Source: Streptococcus oralis subsp. dentisani (GTDB lineage: Bacteria; Bacillota; Bacilli; Lactobacillales; Streptococcaceae). Taken from it: DNA of 64,000 bases. Positions 1-8,632 of the stretch are shown piece by piece; within the stretch, counting starts at the first letter, position 1; every line of letters starts with the position of its first letter. Made by a program: the position numbers and the translations under genes. The notes beneath the pieces were generated by a model. It was not told the origin of the DNA and ran no database searches. It saw only the letters and a list, made by a program, of their open reading frames with translations. The stretch is from positions 1,791,001-1,855,000 of the forward strand of contig NZ_CP034442.1 of NCBI RefSeq assembly GCF_007475365.1, in the 5' to 3' direction.

Positions 1-561
1 CGCTTTCTTGGAGTGGAGGAAAGAGCTAGTGCAACACCAAGCTGGACAGTACTTTATGTGGGCATAGCAGTGGCAGCCTTGACCTATCCAGTCGTTGGCC
101 TGATTCAGCTTGCCTACCTAACGGTGACTTTCGGCTTTCTCGCTACTTGTTTTCTCTATCCGTTGATTTACAGTGATCTAAAGAAACAGCCATTGACTCC
201 AGCCCTACTAGGGCAAGAAGGAATCTACTGCGCTCCTTTTTCTTTGCTCTTAGCAGCTCTGGTGCGTATCGGTGGAGTTACTCTTCCGACCTGGGCCTTG
301 TTACTGCTGATGCTTTTCTCTCAGTCTTTTTTCATCTTCGTTTTGACTCGCTTGCCTAATATTTTAAAACAAGGCTTTCAACCAGCTTTCTCAGCCTTAA
401 CCTTCCCAACTATCATCACAGCTACATCGCTTAAAATGGCTCAAGGAATTGTAAAACTGCCTATCTTAGATTATCTAGTGTTTGTGGAAACCCTCCTTTG
501 CTTAAGTATTTTATTCTTTGTCTTGGGTGCTTATCTGATTTGGTTAGGAAAAAAGGTCTAG
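1..561 (+). CDS. TDT (TehA/SLAC1-like) family transporter, C-terminal part
   Basis: This is the C-terminal part of a polytopic membrane protein. The frame is open from the first base of the window, so the gene begins outside it; the GTG at 13 is not likely to be the true start. The visible 186 residues contain about five hydrophobic helices separated by short loops, with a basic C-terminus. The pattern fits the tellurite-resistance/C4-dicarboxylate (TDT) transporter family, whose members are usually a little over 300 residues, so roughly 40% is missing. The substrate cannot be told. In pneumococcus I recall a gene of this type, once misnamed exfoliative toxin, beside serS. The stop codon lies inside the hairpin of the downstream terminator. 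Confidence 0.65.
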   Translation, partial: RFLGVEERASATPSWTVLYVGIAVAALTYPVVGLIQLAYLTVTFGFLATCFLYPLIYSDLKKQPLTPALLGQEGIYCAPFSLLLAALVRIGGVTLPTWALLLLMLFSQSFFIFVLTRLPNILKQGFQPAFSALTFPTIITATSLKMAQGIVKLPILDYLVFVETLLCLSILFFVLGAYLIWLGKKV

Positions 562-589
562 CTATTTTCTAGCTAGGCCTTATTTTTTA
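553..589. terminator. bidirectional terminator between the TDT gene and serS
   Basis: An 11-bp stem (553-563 with 571-581, one G-T pair) is followed by a T-run on the plus strand and preceded by A residues that give a T-run on the minus strand. It can serve both converging genes. Confidence 0.8.
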
Positions 590-1861
590 TGGTTTGATAA
601 CTTCAGCTCCACCCATATATGGACGAAGTGCTTCTGGAATGGTTACAGAACCATCTGCATTTTGGTAGTTTTCAAGAATAGCAGCCACTGTACGTCCAAC
701 TGCAAGTCCAGAACCGTTCAAGGTGTGAAGGAGTTTCACCTTGCCATCGGCTTCATCACGGTAACGGATTTGGGCACGACGAGCTTGGAAATCTTCAGTA
801 TTTGAACAGCTTGAGATTTCACGGTAGGTATTTTGGGCTGGAATCCAAACTTCCAAATCGTAAGTTTTGGCAGCTGAGAAGCCCATATCTCCAGTAGAGA
901 GCGCGACCACACGGTATGGAAGATTAAGCTTTTGAAGAATATTTTCAGCGTTGGCTGTCATTTTTTCTAATTCTTCATATGATTCTTCTGGTTTGGCAAA
1001 TTTGACCATTTCAACCTTGTGGAATTGGTGCAAACGAATCAAGCCACGTGTATCACGACCAGCAGAACCAGCTTCAGAACGGAATGATGGGCTCATAGCA
1101 GTGAAGTAAATTGGTAGGTCTTTTCCATCAAGGATTTCATCACGGTAGTAGTTTGTAAGAGGCACTTCAGCAGTAGGAATGAGTACATAGTTGGTGTCAC
1201 TCAATTCAAAGGTATCTTCCTTGAATTTTGGATATTGACCAGTACCAAACATTGAGTCATGGTTAACAATGTAAGGTGTGATAACTTCCGTATAGCCTTC
1301 TTTACCATGCTCATCCAACATGAAGTTGTAGATAGCACGTTCCAAACGAGCTCCAAGTCCTTTATAGAAGAGGAAGCGAGCTCCAGTCACTTTACCACCG
1401 CGTTCCCAGTCAAGAATACCAAGGTCTTCACCCAGATCCCAGTGAGCTTTTGGTTCGAAGTCAAACTCGCGTGGAGTTCCCCAACGGCGAACTTCAACGT
1501 TGTCATCCTCATCAGCTCCAACAGGAACGCTGTCAGCAGGAATGTTTGGAAGTGTAGTCGTAAATTCTGTCAATTTAGCATCGATTTCTGCCAATTCAGC
1601 ATCGAGAGATTTTACTTCAGCAGAGAGAGCTTGCATAGCAGCAATCTTGTCATCAGCATTTTCCTTATTGCGCTTGGCTTGAGCAATCTCTGCAGAAACT
1701 GTGTTACGTTCTGCCTTGAGGTTTTCGACCTTGACCAAGATGTCACGGCGTTTAGCATCGATTTCTTTCATTTCATTCAAAACAGCAGCATCTACACCAC
1801 GTGTAGCTAGTTTTTCAGCGACAGCATCAAAGTCTGTACGAATACGTTTGATATCTAACAT
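587..1861 (-). CDS. serS: seryl-tRNA synthetase
   Basis: Charges tRNA-Ser (and tRNA-Sec where present) with serine in the cytoplasm. The 424-residue product has the N-terminal long antiparallel coiled coil (about residues 25-100, rich in K/E and A/L) followed by a class II catalytic domain with motif 2 ([14 protein letters not shown]) and motif 3 (GSGLAVGRT) visible. I start it at the ATG at 1861, giving MLDIKRIR, because an AGGAG lies 7 bases upstream. A longer reading from 1888 adds nine residues without family support. Length is normal for bacterial SerRS. It is transcribed alone behind a T-box leader, so expression should respond to uncharged tRNA-Ser. Confidence 0.97.
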   Translation of the reverse strand: MLDIKRIRTDFDAVAEKLATRGVDAAVLNEMKEIDAKRRDILVKVENLKAERNTVSAEIAQAKRNKENADDKIAAMQALSAEVKSLDAELAEIDAKLTEFTTTLPNIPADSVPVGADEDDNVEVRRWGTPREFDFEPKAHWDLGEDLGILDWERGGKVTGARFLFYKGLGARLERAIYNFMLDEHGKEGYTEVITPYIVNHDSMFGTGQYPKFKEDTFELSDTNYVLIPTAEVPLTNYYRDEILDGKDLPIYFTAMSPSFRSEAGSAGRDTRGLIRLHQFHKVEMVKFAKPEESYEELEKMTANAENILQKLNLPYRVVALSTGDMGFSAAKTYDLEVWIPAQNTYREISSCSNTEDFQARRAQIRYRDEADGKVKLLHTLNGSGLAVGRTVAAILENYQNADGSVTIPEALRPYMGGAEVIKP

Positions 1862-1876
1862 AAAAACTCCTTTATG

Positions 1877-2053
1877 AAAAAAGCACACCTAACAAAGCGT
1901 TGGAGTGGCAGGGCCACGGTTCCATCCAACTTCACAGGTGTGCACTTGATTCTGTATTTAATTGTTGATAACGGTAGAATTTCACCTATCCCTCCTATCT
2001 GCTCGCAGCACCCGCAGACTTTCTGAAAGAAGAGGATAACCTACTTATCCGTT
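1877..2053 (-). promoter_or_regulatory. T-box leader of serS
   Basis: On the minus strand the leader carries the T-box core TGGAACC (complement of 1918-1924) inside alternative pairings. A terminator pairs GCACACCT (1936-1943) with AGGTGTGC (1883-1890), closes an inner GTTGGA/TCCAAC stem and is followed by six U (1877-1882). The T-box core would form the antiterminator when uncharged tRNA-Ser binds. Stem I lies upstream (about 1960-2053); I could not assign the serine specifier codon with certainty. Confidence 0.85.
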
Positions 2054-2059
2054 GCTATG

Positions 2060-2088
2060 ATTATACTAAAGTTTCTACTTTTTTGCAA
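2060..2088 (-). promoter_or_regulatory. serS promoter
   Basis: Minus-strand -35 TTGCAA (2083-2088), 17-bp spacer and -10 TATAAT (2060-2065). It overlaps the 3' end of the DUF956 gene, so serS is transcribed independently of it. Confidence 0.8.
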
Positions 2089-2446
2089 ATAGATTTTTAA
2101 ATTTTTGTCCAATGGTCTGGAGCAGAGTCGGAAGTTTCACGACCTTGTCGTTTCCTAATTTTTCCCGAGCGATTTTGAGGATAGCCCCAGAGTCTTTTGA
2201 GGCAAAGAGGAATTTACCTTGATCGGTGAAGACTTCAAAGTGACGGCTGATTTTACGGCCATTTACGTTAGCTCCAATTTGCTGAATGCTGGACCAGGGG
2301 ATCTGGATATATTGTTCGACATTGACATCAGGATAAAACTCTAAGGCTTGATCCCCAACTAGAAATTTTCCAACTTTTCCAGAGATAGAGAGGTAAGATG
2401 TCCCAGTGGTTTGGAGGTCAATGACTTTATTGAGTGATTGAGCCAT
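2075..2446 (-). CDS. DUF956 (ManO-like) family protein
   Basis: A 123-residue soluble protein of the DUF956 family. Relatives called ManO lie at the end of mannose PTS operons in lactic acid bacteria and have been linked to their control, but here no PTS gene is adjacent, so the role is open. The sequence has a compact beta-rich core (several short strands between residues 15 and 75) and a basic C-terminal helix with a lysine-rich end. A Shine-Dalgarno AAGGAAG lies in the tail of the aspartokinase gene; the start follows that stop codon by two bases, so the two genes are almost certainly co-transcribed. Its last codons contain the serS promoter. Confidence 0.75.
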   Translation of the reverse strand: MAQSLNKVIDLQTTGTSYLSISGKVGKFLVGDQALEFYPDVNVEQYIQIPWSSIQQIGANVNGRKISRHFEVFTDQGKFLFASKDSGAILKIAREKLGNDKVVKLPTLLQTIGQKFKNLFAKK

Positions 2447-2448
2447 GA

Positions 2449-3813
2449 TTAGTCTTCCTTACTTTCACCGAAAAAGGCATGATAGAGCGCCTTAATAGCG
2501 GCCTTCTCTTGCTCTTTATTGACAACAAACATGATGGAAACTTCACTTGACCCTTGGGACATCATCTGGATGTTGATTTTATTCTCAGACAAAGCACGTG
2601 TGGCAGTAGCAGTTACCCCGATATGACTCTTCATCTTTTCCCCGACAATCATAATAATTGAAAGATCATGTTCGATTTCAGCATGGTCCACTTCAGCCTT
2701 TTGAACGAGCTGACGCAGAATTTCTTCTTCCTTGATAGGAGTCAATTCGCGGGAACGGAGGATGATTGAAAGATCATCGATACCTGTTGGCATGTGTTCC
2801 CAACCGATGTTAAGATCTTCAAGGATTTGCAGAACCTTGCGACCAAATCCAACTTCACGGTTCATGAGGTATTTCGACATGTTGATGCTGACAAAGCCAG
2901 AATCACCAGCGATTCCAACGACGGGGAATTTATCACTGCTATGCTTTAGAACGATACGAGTACCTGGATGGTCAGGGTTGTTGGTATTCTTGATAACGAG
3001 AGGGATTTTCCCCCGGTAGGCAGGGAGCAGAGCTTCATCGTGAAGGACTGAGAAACCTGCATAAGCCAATTCCCGCATTTCACGGTAGGTCAATTCAGGG
3101 ATAGAATGAGGCTGGTGAATGATACCTGGATGGGCAGCAAAGATACCATCGACATCTGTAAAGTTTTCATAAAGGTCGGCTTTGACACCTGCAGCTATGA
3201 TAGAACCTGTGATATCGGATCCACCACGTGAGAAGGTACAGATTTGATTTTCTTTCGTAACTCCAAAGAAACCAGGGATGACAAGGACTTCGTTGCTATC
3301 AGCCAAGCCTTCAATCTTGTCATAACTAGATGGAATGATACGTGCGTTTCCTGGTTCACTTGTGACAACGATTCCAGCCTCTCTTGGATGAACATAGCGT
3401 GCATCGATGCCGTTTTGGTTAAAGTAAGCTGCGATAAGTTTGGCATTGTTGTTTTCTCCAGCCGCTAGGAAGGTGTCATAGAGAAAGTCATTTTCTTCAA
3501 TAGGAAGAGTCGCTAAGGCACGGATGCTTTTAGAAATTTTTTCTAGAACTGATGGTTTTAAGCCTAGTTCGCTCACCATAGCCGCATAGCGATCGATGAT
3601 CCAGTTTTGGCTCTTGCTGATATCATTTCCCGCTACATAGTCACGATAGTATTTGATCAAAGCGTCGGTAACCTTGGTATCATCAGCATTGCGTTTTCCG
3701 GGTGCAGAAACGACTACAAAACGGCGTTCTTTATCACTTTTAACGATGTTTAAAACTTTTTCTAACTGACTAGCAGAGGCAAGAGAGCTTCCGCCAAATT
3801 TTACAACCTTCAT
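2449..3813 (-). CDS. lysC: aspartate kinase
   Basis: Phosphorylates L-aspartate, the first step towards lysine, threonine and methionine (and diaminopimelate in bacteria that use it). The 454-residue protein opens with the amino-acid kinase signature KFGGSS (residues 5-10), has the FSRGGSD catalytic/nucleotide motif near residue 195, and ends in two ACT-type regulatory regions (about residues 297-350 and 375-440), which suggests amino-acid feedback. The length fits the monofunctional class without a homoserine dehydrogenase domain. It is the first gene of a two-gene unit with the DUF956 gene. The start ATG at 3813 follows GAGGAG. Symbols in streptococci vary between lysC and thrA. Confidence 0.9.
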   Translation of the reverse strand: MKVVKFGGSSLASASQLEKVLNIVKSDKERRFVVVSAPGKRNADDTKVTDALIKYYRDYVAGNDISKSQNWIIDRYAAMVSELGLKPSVLEKISKSIRALATLPIEENDFLYDTFLAAGENNNAKLIAAYFNQNGIDARYVHPREAGIVVTSEPGNARIIPSSYDKIEGLADSNEVLVIPGFFGVTKENQICTFSRGGSDITGSIIAAGVKADLYENFTDVDGIFAAHPGIIHQPHSIPELTYREMRELAYAGFSVLHDEALLPAYRGKIPLVIKNTNNPDHPGTRIVLKHSSDKFPVVGIAGDSGFVSINMSKYLMNREVGFGRKVLQILEDLNIGWEHMPTGIDDLSIILRSRELTPIKEEEILRQLVQKAEVDHAEIEHDLSIIMIVGEKMKSHIGVTATATRALSENKINIQMMSQGSSEVSIMFVVNKEQEKAAIKALYHAFFGESKED

Positions 3814-3842
3814 AGGGACTCCTCAAGTAAGTATTTTATACG

Positions 3843-3871
3843 ATTATAGCAGAAAGAGGGGCTTTTTTCAA
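3843..3871 (-). promoter_or_regulatory. lysC promoter
   Basis: Minus-strand -35 TTGAAA (3866-3871), 17-bp spacer and -10 TATAAT (3843-3848), about 30 bases before the lysC start codon. Confidence 0.85.
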
Positions 3872-3944
3872 TGAAGAAAATAGTATAGTCTTTAGGATAA
3901 AGTGAGCGTTTTGATCAGCCGAGACACTTTCGATTGGTTTTCTC

Positions 3945-3973
3945 TTGCCTCTTTATCTAAAAAAAGGTATACT
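3945..3973 (+). promoter_or_regulatory. fabM promoter
   Basis: -35 TTGCCT (3945-3950), 17-bp spacer and -10 TATACT (3968-3973). An alternative TTGACA at 3974 has a poorly spaced TATAAA (20 bp) and is less likely. No clear FabT palindrome is seen here. Confidence 0.65.
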
Positions 3974-4015
3974 TTGACAATGAAATAATTTTATCACCTT
4001 ATAAAAGGAGAAGCT

Positions 4016-4801
4016 ATGAATCATATCTTATATCAGATCGTAGATGATCTTGCTATCATCACTTTGAATCGTCCCGAAGTGGCAAACGGTTTCCATATCC
4101 CAATGTGTGAGGAAATTTTAGAAGCTTTGACTCTAGCAGAGCAGGATCAAACTGTTCAGTTTATCTTGATTAACGCTAATGGGAAGGTCTTTTCAGTTGG
4201 GGGAGATCTGGTTGAGATGAAGCGTGCAGTGGATGAAGATGATATCCCTTCTTTGAATAAGATTGCAGAATTGGTCAATACAATTTCTTTTAAAATCAAG
4301 CAAATTCCTAAACCTGTTTTGATGGAGGTAGATGGAGCAGTTGCTGGTGCTGCAGCAAATATGGCAGTAGCAGTCGATTTTTGTTTGGCGACTGATAAGG
4401 CAAAATTCATCCAAGCCTTTGTTGGAGTTGGATTGGCGCCGGACGCTGGTGGAATTCATCTCTTGAGTCGTAGTATCGGGGTAACACGAGCTGCGCAACT
4501 TGCCATGACAGGAGAAGCTTTGACTGCGGAAAAAGCACTGGAATGGGGCGTGGTATACCGTGTCTGCGAAGCTGATAAATTAGAAAAAACTAGAGAACAA
4601 GTTCTGAAGAAATTAAGACGAGGCTCAGCAAACTCATACGCAGCCATTAAAAAGTTGGTTTGGGAAAGCCAATTTAAGGATTGGCAGAATTATGCTGAAT
4701 TGGAATTGAAACTGCAAGAATCTTTGTCTTTGACTGAAGATTTTAAAGAAGGGGTTCGAGCTCATTCTGAAAGAAGACGACCAAAATTTTCAGGAAAATA
4801 A
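4016..4801 (+). CDS. fabM: trans-2, cis-3-decenoyl-ACP isomerase (crotonase fold)
   Basis: A 261-residue enoyl-CoA hydratase/isomerase-family protein. At the head of the streptococcal fab cluster this family member is FabM, which isomerises trans-2- to cis-3-decenoyl-ACP and so makes the unsaturated fatty acids of the membrane. Visible features are the crotonase oxyanion-hole segments (FSVGGDL near residue 62 and [12 protein letters not shown] near residue 108) and a helical C-terminus. Its RBS AAGGAG is well placed. It has its own promoter and precedes fabT. Without the context it would be called only enoyl-CoA hydratase (some annotations use phaB); the FabM assignment comes from conserved position. 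Confidence 0.88.
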   Translation: MNHILYQIVDDLAIITLNRPEVANGFHIPMCEEILEALTLAEQDQTVQFILINANGKVFSVGGDLVEMKRAVDEDDIPSLNKIAELVNTISFKIKQIPKPVLMEVDGAVAGAAANMAVAVDFCLATDKAKFIQAFVGVGLAPDAGGIHLLSRSIGVTRAAQLAMTGEALTAEKALEWGVVYRVCEADKLEKTREQVLKKLRRGSANSYAAIKKLVWESQFKDWQNYAELELKLQESLSLTEDFKEGVRAHSERRRPKFSGK

Positions 4802-4809
4802 AAAAATAC

Positions 4810-4850
4810 TTGCACAATTCTTTGAAGTTTGATATACTTTTTGTGTCAAA
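4810..4850 (+). promoter_or_regulatory. fabT promoter with candidate FabT half sites
   Basis: -35 TTGCAC (4810-4815), 17-bp spacer, -10 TATACT (4833-4838). TTTGA half sites lie at 4821-4825 and 4828-4832, with a TCAAA at 4846-4850, so the -10 is bracketed by FabT-like half sites. Autoregulation of fabT is known in pneumococcus; assigning the operator to these exact bases is inference. Confidence 0.65.
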
Positions 4851-4891
4851 TGTTTTGAATGCAAAAGTTTTTTTGAGAAGGAGGGAATACT

Positions 4892-5326
4892 TTGGACTAC
4901 CAACAAGTGAATGAGTATTTAACATCTATTTTTAATAATGTCCTTGTGATTGAGGAGGTTAGCTTACGAGGTAGTCGTTTCAAAGACATCTCCATCAAAG
5001 AAATGCACACGATTGATGTGATTGGCAAGTTCCCAGAGGCAACACCAAGTAAGGTTTCAAAAGAACTGATGGTAACTCTTGGAACTGTTACGACCAGCTT
5101 GAATAATCTCGAAAGAAAAGGTTATGTTGAGCGCATTCGTTCTGATCAGGATCGTCGTGTGGTCTATCTGCATTTGACAAAGAAAGGTCGTTTGGTTCAC
5201 CGCCTTCATAAACGTTTCCACAAGGCCATGGTCGAGAAAATTATCGATGGTATGAGTTCTGAAGAAATAGAAGTGATGGGCAGGGGCTTGACTAACCTTT
5301 ATCAATTTTTGGAGGATTTGAAATAA
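4892..5326 (+). CDS. fabT: fatty acid biosynthesis repressor, MarR family
   Basis: A 144-residue MarR-family winged-helix repressor of the fab genes. In related streptococci it binds DNA tightly when complexed with long-chain acyl-ACP and so shuts down synthesis when exogenous fatty acids are available. The winged helix is visible around residues 45-95, with the recognition helix near [12 protein letters not shown] and the wing containing DRRVV. I start it at a TTG codon because AAGGAGGG lies six bases upstream and the N-terminus MDYQQ matches the family. Its stop overlaps the fabH start by one base. Expected targets in this window are its own promoter and that of fabK. Confidence 0.95.
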   Translation: MDYQQVNEYLTSIFNNVLVIEEVSLRGSRFKDISIKEMHTIDVIGKFPEATPSKVSKELMVTLGTVTTSLNNLERKGYVERIRSDQDRRVVYLHLTKKGRLVHRLHKRFHKAMVEKIIDGMSSEEIEVMGRGLTNLYQFLEDLK

Positions 5327-6300
5327 TGGCTTTTGCAAAGATAAGCCAGGTTGCTCATTATGTTCCAGAGCAAGTGGTCACTAATCATGACTTAGCCCAA
5401 ATCATGGACACAAGCGATGAGTGGATTTCAAGTCGGACAGGAATTAAACAGAGACATATCTCAAAAACAGAGTCTACAAGTGATTTGGCGACAGAAGTAG
5501 CTAAGAGCTTGTTGGCTAAAGGGAGCTTAACAGCGGATCAGATTGATTTTATCATTGTAGCGACGATTACTCCAGACTCGATGATGCCTTCCACGGCAGC
5601 TCGAGTTCAGGCAAATATCGGAGCGCATAGAGCTTTCGCCTTTGATCTGACAGCAGCTTGTAGTGGCTTTGTATTCGCTCTCTCAACTGCAGAAAAGTTT
5701 TTAAGTTCTGGACAGTTCAAAAAAGGGATTGTTATCGGGGCTGAGACCTTATCCAAGGCAGTTGATTGGTCAGATCGTTCGACAGCTGTTCTCTTTGGGG
5801 ATGGTGCTGGTGGGGTTCTCTTGGAAGCGAGCGAAACACGTCACTTCCTTGTGGAAAGTCTCTATACGGATGGCTCTCGGAGCGAGTGTTTGACCTATGG
5901 TCAAACGGCTTTGGCTTCTCCTTTCTCGTATCAAGAAGCAGTTCCTGCTTTTTTGAAAATGGATGGACGAGCAGTTTTTGATTTTGCAAATCGTGATGTT
6001 GCTAGATCGATCAAAGAAACCATTGAAAATGGTCCAATCGCAGCATCGGAATTGGATTATCTCCTGCTTCATCAGGCAAATATCCGCATTTTGGATAAGA
6101 TGGCAAAGAAAATCGGCGTAGACCGAGACAAACTTCCTGCCAATATGATGGAGTATGGAAATACCAGTGCAGCAAGTATCCCGATTTTGCTCTCAGAGTG
6201 TGTGGAGAATGGTATGATTCGTTTAGATGGTAGCCAGACGATTCTCCTATCAGGCTTTGGTGGAGGTTTGACATGGGGCACACTCATTCTTACAATCTAG
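5326..6300 (+). CDS. fabH: 3-oxoacyl-ACP synthase III
   Basis: Condenses acetyl-CoA (or another short acyl-CoA) with malonyl-ACP to start fatty acid synthesis. The 324-residue thiolase-fold protein has the catalytic Cys112 (in TAACSGF), the His in LLLHQAN and the Asn in GNTSAAS, which form the Cys-His-Asn triad of the family. Length is typical. It starts one base inside the fabT stop codon, implying translational coupling, and is followed by acpP, its acyl acceptor. Confidence 0.97.
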   Translation: MAFAKISQVAHYVPEQVVTNHDLAQIMDTSDEWISSRTGIKQRHISKTESTSDLATEVAKSLLAKGSLTADQIDFIIVATITPDSMMPSTAARVQANIGAHRAFAFDLTAACSGFVFALSTAEKFLSSGQFKKGIVIGAETLSKAVDWSDRSTAVLFGDGAGGVLLEASETRHFLVESLYTDGSRSECLTYGQTALASPFSYQEAVPAFLKMDGRAVFDFANRDVARSIKETIENGPIAASELDYLLLHQANIRILDKMAKKIGVDRDKLPANMMEYGNTSAASIPILLSECVENGMIRLDGSQTILLSGFGGGLTWGTLILTI

Positions 6301-6357
6301 GTAATCATGTGGTTAACACATAGTTATAAATTTTTTATATTTTAAAGGAGTCCTATC

Positions 6358-6582
6358 ATGGCAGTATTTGAAAAAGTACAAGAAATTATCGTTGAAGAAC
6401 TTGGGAAAGACGCATCAGAAGTAACACTTGAATCAACTTTTGATGATTTGGATGCAGATTCATTGGACTTGTTCCAAGTAATCTCTGAAATCGAAGATGC
6501 TTTCGATATCCAAATCGAAGCAGAAGATAACTTGAAAACAGTTGGTGACTTGGTTGCCTACGTTGAAGAGCAAACAAAATAA
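6358..6582 (+). CDS. acpP: acyl carrier protein
   Basis: A 74-residue acidic four-helix carrier protein on which fatty acids are built. Ser35 in DADSLDLF is the site for the 4'-phosphopantetheine arm. The strong RBS AAAGGAG fits a highly expressed protein. It lies between fabH and fabK, and a hairpin right after it may lower transcription into the downstream genes. The acyl form of this type of ACP is the co-repressor of FabT in streptococci; some streptococci carry a second ACP elsewhere, which I cannot check here. Confidence 0.97.
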   Translation: MAVFEKVQEIIVEELGKDASEVTLESTFDDLDADSLDLFQVISEIEDAFDIQIEAEDNLKTVGDLVAYVEEQTK

Positions 6583-6598
6583 TTAACATATTACTAGA

Positions 6599-6629
6599 AG
6601 GAGTAGGGGAAACCCACTCCCTCTTGTTT
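6599..6629 (+). terminator. hairpin after acpP (possible attenuator)
   Basis: A GGAGT(A)GGG stem pairs with CCCACTCC around a GAAA loop and is followed by CTCTTGTTT. The T-run is interrupted, so partial termination between acpP and fabK is likely rather than full. Confidence 0.55.
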
Positions 6630-6638
6630 AGGTAATAG

Positions 6639-6651
6639 TTTGAAACTCAAA
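6639..6651 (+). promoter_or_regulatory. candidate FabT operator before fabK
   Basis: TTTGA-AAC-TCAAA is a perfect inverted repeat with a 3-base centre, 49 bases before fabK. FabT is known to repress from the region before fabK in pneumococcus, and the half sites match the general FabT palindrome. A fabK promoter must overlap it, but I could not pick clear -35/-10 boxes. Confidence 0.7.
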
Positions 6652-6699
6652 TGATAAACTCGTCGAACTATTACGTAAGCAAGGAATGATGGAGGCACT

Positions 6700-7674
6700 A
6701 TGAAAACACGTATTACAGAATTACTGAACATTGATTATCCTATTTTTCAAGGAGGAATGGCCTGGGTTGCAGACGGCGACTTGGCTGGTGCAGTATCAAA
6801 AGCTGGTGGTCTAGGAATCATTGGTGGTGGGAATGCACCTAAAGAGGTCGTAAAGGCTAATATCGATAAAATCAAATCACTTACGGACAAACCTTTTGGT
6901 GTCAACATCATGCTCTTGTCACCTTTTGTAGAAGACATCGTTGATCTCGTGATTGAAGAAGGGGTCAAGGTGGTTACAACTGGTGCAGGAAATCCAAGTA
7001 AATACATGACTCGTTTCCATGATGCAGGAATTACAGTTATTCCTGTTGTTCCAAGTGTTGCTTTAGCAAAACGCATGGAAAAAATTGGTGCAGATGCAGT
7101 TATTGCAGAGGGAATGGAAGCCGGTGGACATATTGGTAAATTAACAACGATGACCTTGGTTCGCCAAGTTGCTGCAGCTGTTTCAATTCCGGTTATCGCA
7201 GCTGGAGGAATTGCCGACGGTGAAGGTGTCGCTGCAGGCTTTATGCTTGGTGCAGAGGCTGTTCAAGTTGGTACGCGTTTCGTAGTAGCCAAGGAATCTA
7301 ACGCCCATCCAAAATACAAGGAAAAAATCTTAAAAGCGCGTGATATCGATACGACTATCTCAGCTCAACATTTTGGACATGCTGTTCGCGCCATTAAAAA
7401 TCAGTTGACACGTGACTTTGAACAGGCTGAAAAGGATGCCTTTAAACAAGAAAATCCAGATTTAGAAATTTTTGAGCAAATGGGAGCTGGTGCTCTTGCT
7501 AAAGCCGTTGTTCATGGAGATGTAGAAGGTGGATCCGTCATGGCAGGTCAGATCGCTGGTTTGGTTTCTAAAGAGGAAACTGTCGAAGAAATCCTAAAAG
7601 ATCTATACTATGGCGCTGCCAAAAAAATTCAAGAAGAAGCCTCTCGTTGGGCAGGAGTTGTAAGAAATGACTAA
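6700..7674 (+). CDS. fabK: enoyl-ACP reductase II (FMN-dependent)
   Basis: Reduces trans-2-enoyl-ACP with NAD(P)H, the last step of each elongation cycle. This 324-residue TIM-barrel flavoprotein is the FabK type used by streptococci in place of FabI, which explains triclosan resistance in the group. Glycine-rich FMN-binding segments are visible (GGLGIIGGG near 37-45 and AAGGIADGEG near 165-175), as is the catalytic His144 in EAGGHIG. ATG follows GGAGG. The end overlaps fabD by eight bases. Confidence 0.97.
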   Translation: MKTRITELLNIDYPIFQGGMAWVADGDLAGAVSKAGGLGIIGGGNAPKEVVKANIDKIKSLTDKPFGVNIMLLSPFVEDIVDLVIEEGVKVVTTGAGNPSKYMTRFHDAGITVIPVVPSVALAKRMEKIGADAVIAEGMEAGGHIGKLTTMTLVRQVAAAVSIPVIAAGGIADGEGVAAGFMLGAEAVQVGTRFVVAKESNAHPKYKEKILKARDIDTTISAQHFGHAVRAIKNQLTRDFEQAEKDAFKQENPDLEIFEQMGAGALAKAVVHGDVEGGSVMAGQIAGLVSKEETVEEILKDLYYGAAKKIQEEASRWAGVVRND

Positions 7675-8587
7675 AACAGCCTTTCTATTTGCAGGTCAAG
7701 GTGCTCAGTATCTAGGAATGGGGCGTGATCTCTATGATTGCTACCCTATCGTCAAGGAAACAATTGACCAAGCCAGTCAGGTTTTGGGTTATGACCTTCG
7801 TGACTTGATTGATAAGGAAGAAACCAAGTTAAACCAGACTCGCTATACGCAGCCAGCTATTTTAGCGACTTCGGTTTCTATTTACCGACTATTGAAAGAA
7901 AAGGGCTACCAGCCGGATATGGTAGCAGGATTGTCTCTTGGGGAATATTCTGCTCTTGTAGCAAGTGGTGCCTTGGACTTCGAAGAGGCAGTTGCCTTGG
8001 TTGCTAAGCGTGGTGCTTATATGGAAGAGGCTGCACCTGCAGGATCTGGAAAGATGGTAGCCGTTCTTAATACTCCAGTTGAAGTGATTGAGGAAGCTTG
8101 TGAAACAGCCTCTAAAGTTGGAGTAGTGACTCCAGCTAACTACAACACCCCAAGCCAAATCGTTATCGGTGGTGAGGTGGCTGCGGTTGACCGCGCAGTT
8201 GAACTCTTGCAGGAAGCAGGAGCAAAACGATTGATTCCTTTAAATGTATCTGGTCCTTTCCATACAGCTCTTCTTGAGCCAGCCAGTCAGCAACTAGCTG
8301 GAGCTCTTGAAGGAGTGAGTTTTTCTGACTTTACTTGCCCACTAGTCGGCAATACGGAAGCTGCTGTCATGGAAAAAGGTCGAATCCAAGAGCTTTTGAC
8401 GCGTCAGGTCAAAGAACCTGTCCGTTTTTATGAAAGTATTGCTGTGATGCAGAATGCTGGGGTAACCAACTTTATTGAAATTGGTCCGGGTAAGGTCCTA
8501 TCAGGCTTTGTCAAAAAAATCGATAAAACAGCTCAGCTAGCTAACGTTGAAGACCAAGCAAGCTTGGATGCTTTGTTAGGAAACTAA
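7667..8587 (+). CDS. fabD: malonyl CoA-ACP transacylase
   Basis: Transfers malonyl from CoA to ACP to supply the elongation unit. The 306-residue alpha/beta-hydrolase-like protein has the N-terminal FAGQGAQ, the nucleophile Ser90 in GLSLGEY and the catalytic His199 in GPFHT. Length is standard. It overlaps the end of fabK by eight bases, so it is translated from the same message. Confidence 0.97.
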   Translation: MTKTAFLFAGQGAQYLGMGRDLYDCYPIVKETIDQASQVLGYDLRDLIDKEETKLNQTRYTQPAILATSVSIYRLLKEKGYQPDMVAGLSLGEYSALVASGALDFEEAVALVAKRGAYMEEAAPAGSGKMVAVLNTPVEVIEEACETASKVGVVTPANYNTPSQIVIGGEVAAVDRAVELLQEAGAKRLIPLNVSGPFHTALLEPASQQLAGALEGVSFSDFTCPLVGNTEAAVMEKGRIQELLTRQVKEPVRFYESIAVMQNAGVTNFIEIGPGKVLSGFVKKIDKTAQLANVEDQASLDALLGN

Positions 8588-8632
8588 TGATTCCTTCTCC
8601 CACAAAATACAACAGGAAATAGGAGAAATAGA

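Noticed and set aside
1259..1810. 183-codon plus-strand frame opposite serS
   Set aside because: Fully inside a well-conserved gene on the other strand, with no promoter or RBS and no recognisable protein features.
3974..4005. TTGACA as the -35 of fabM
   Set aside because: The nearest TATAAA is 20 bases away and would overlap the RBS; the TTGCCT/TATACT pair with a 17-base spacer is better.
6301..6340. ATGTGGTTAACACAT before acpP as an operator
   Set aside because: Only an approximate inverted repeat with no known regulator in this pathway; it could arise by chance.
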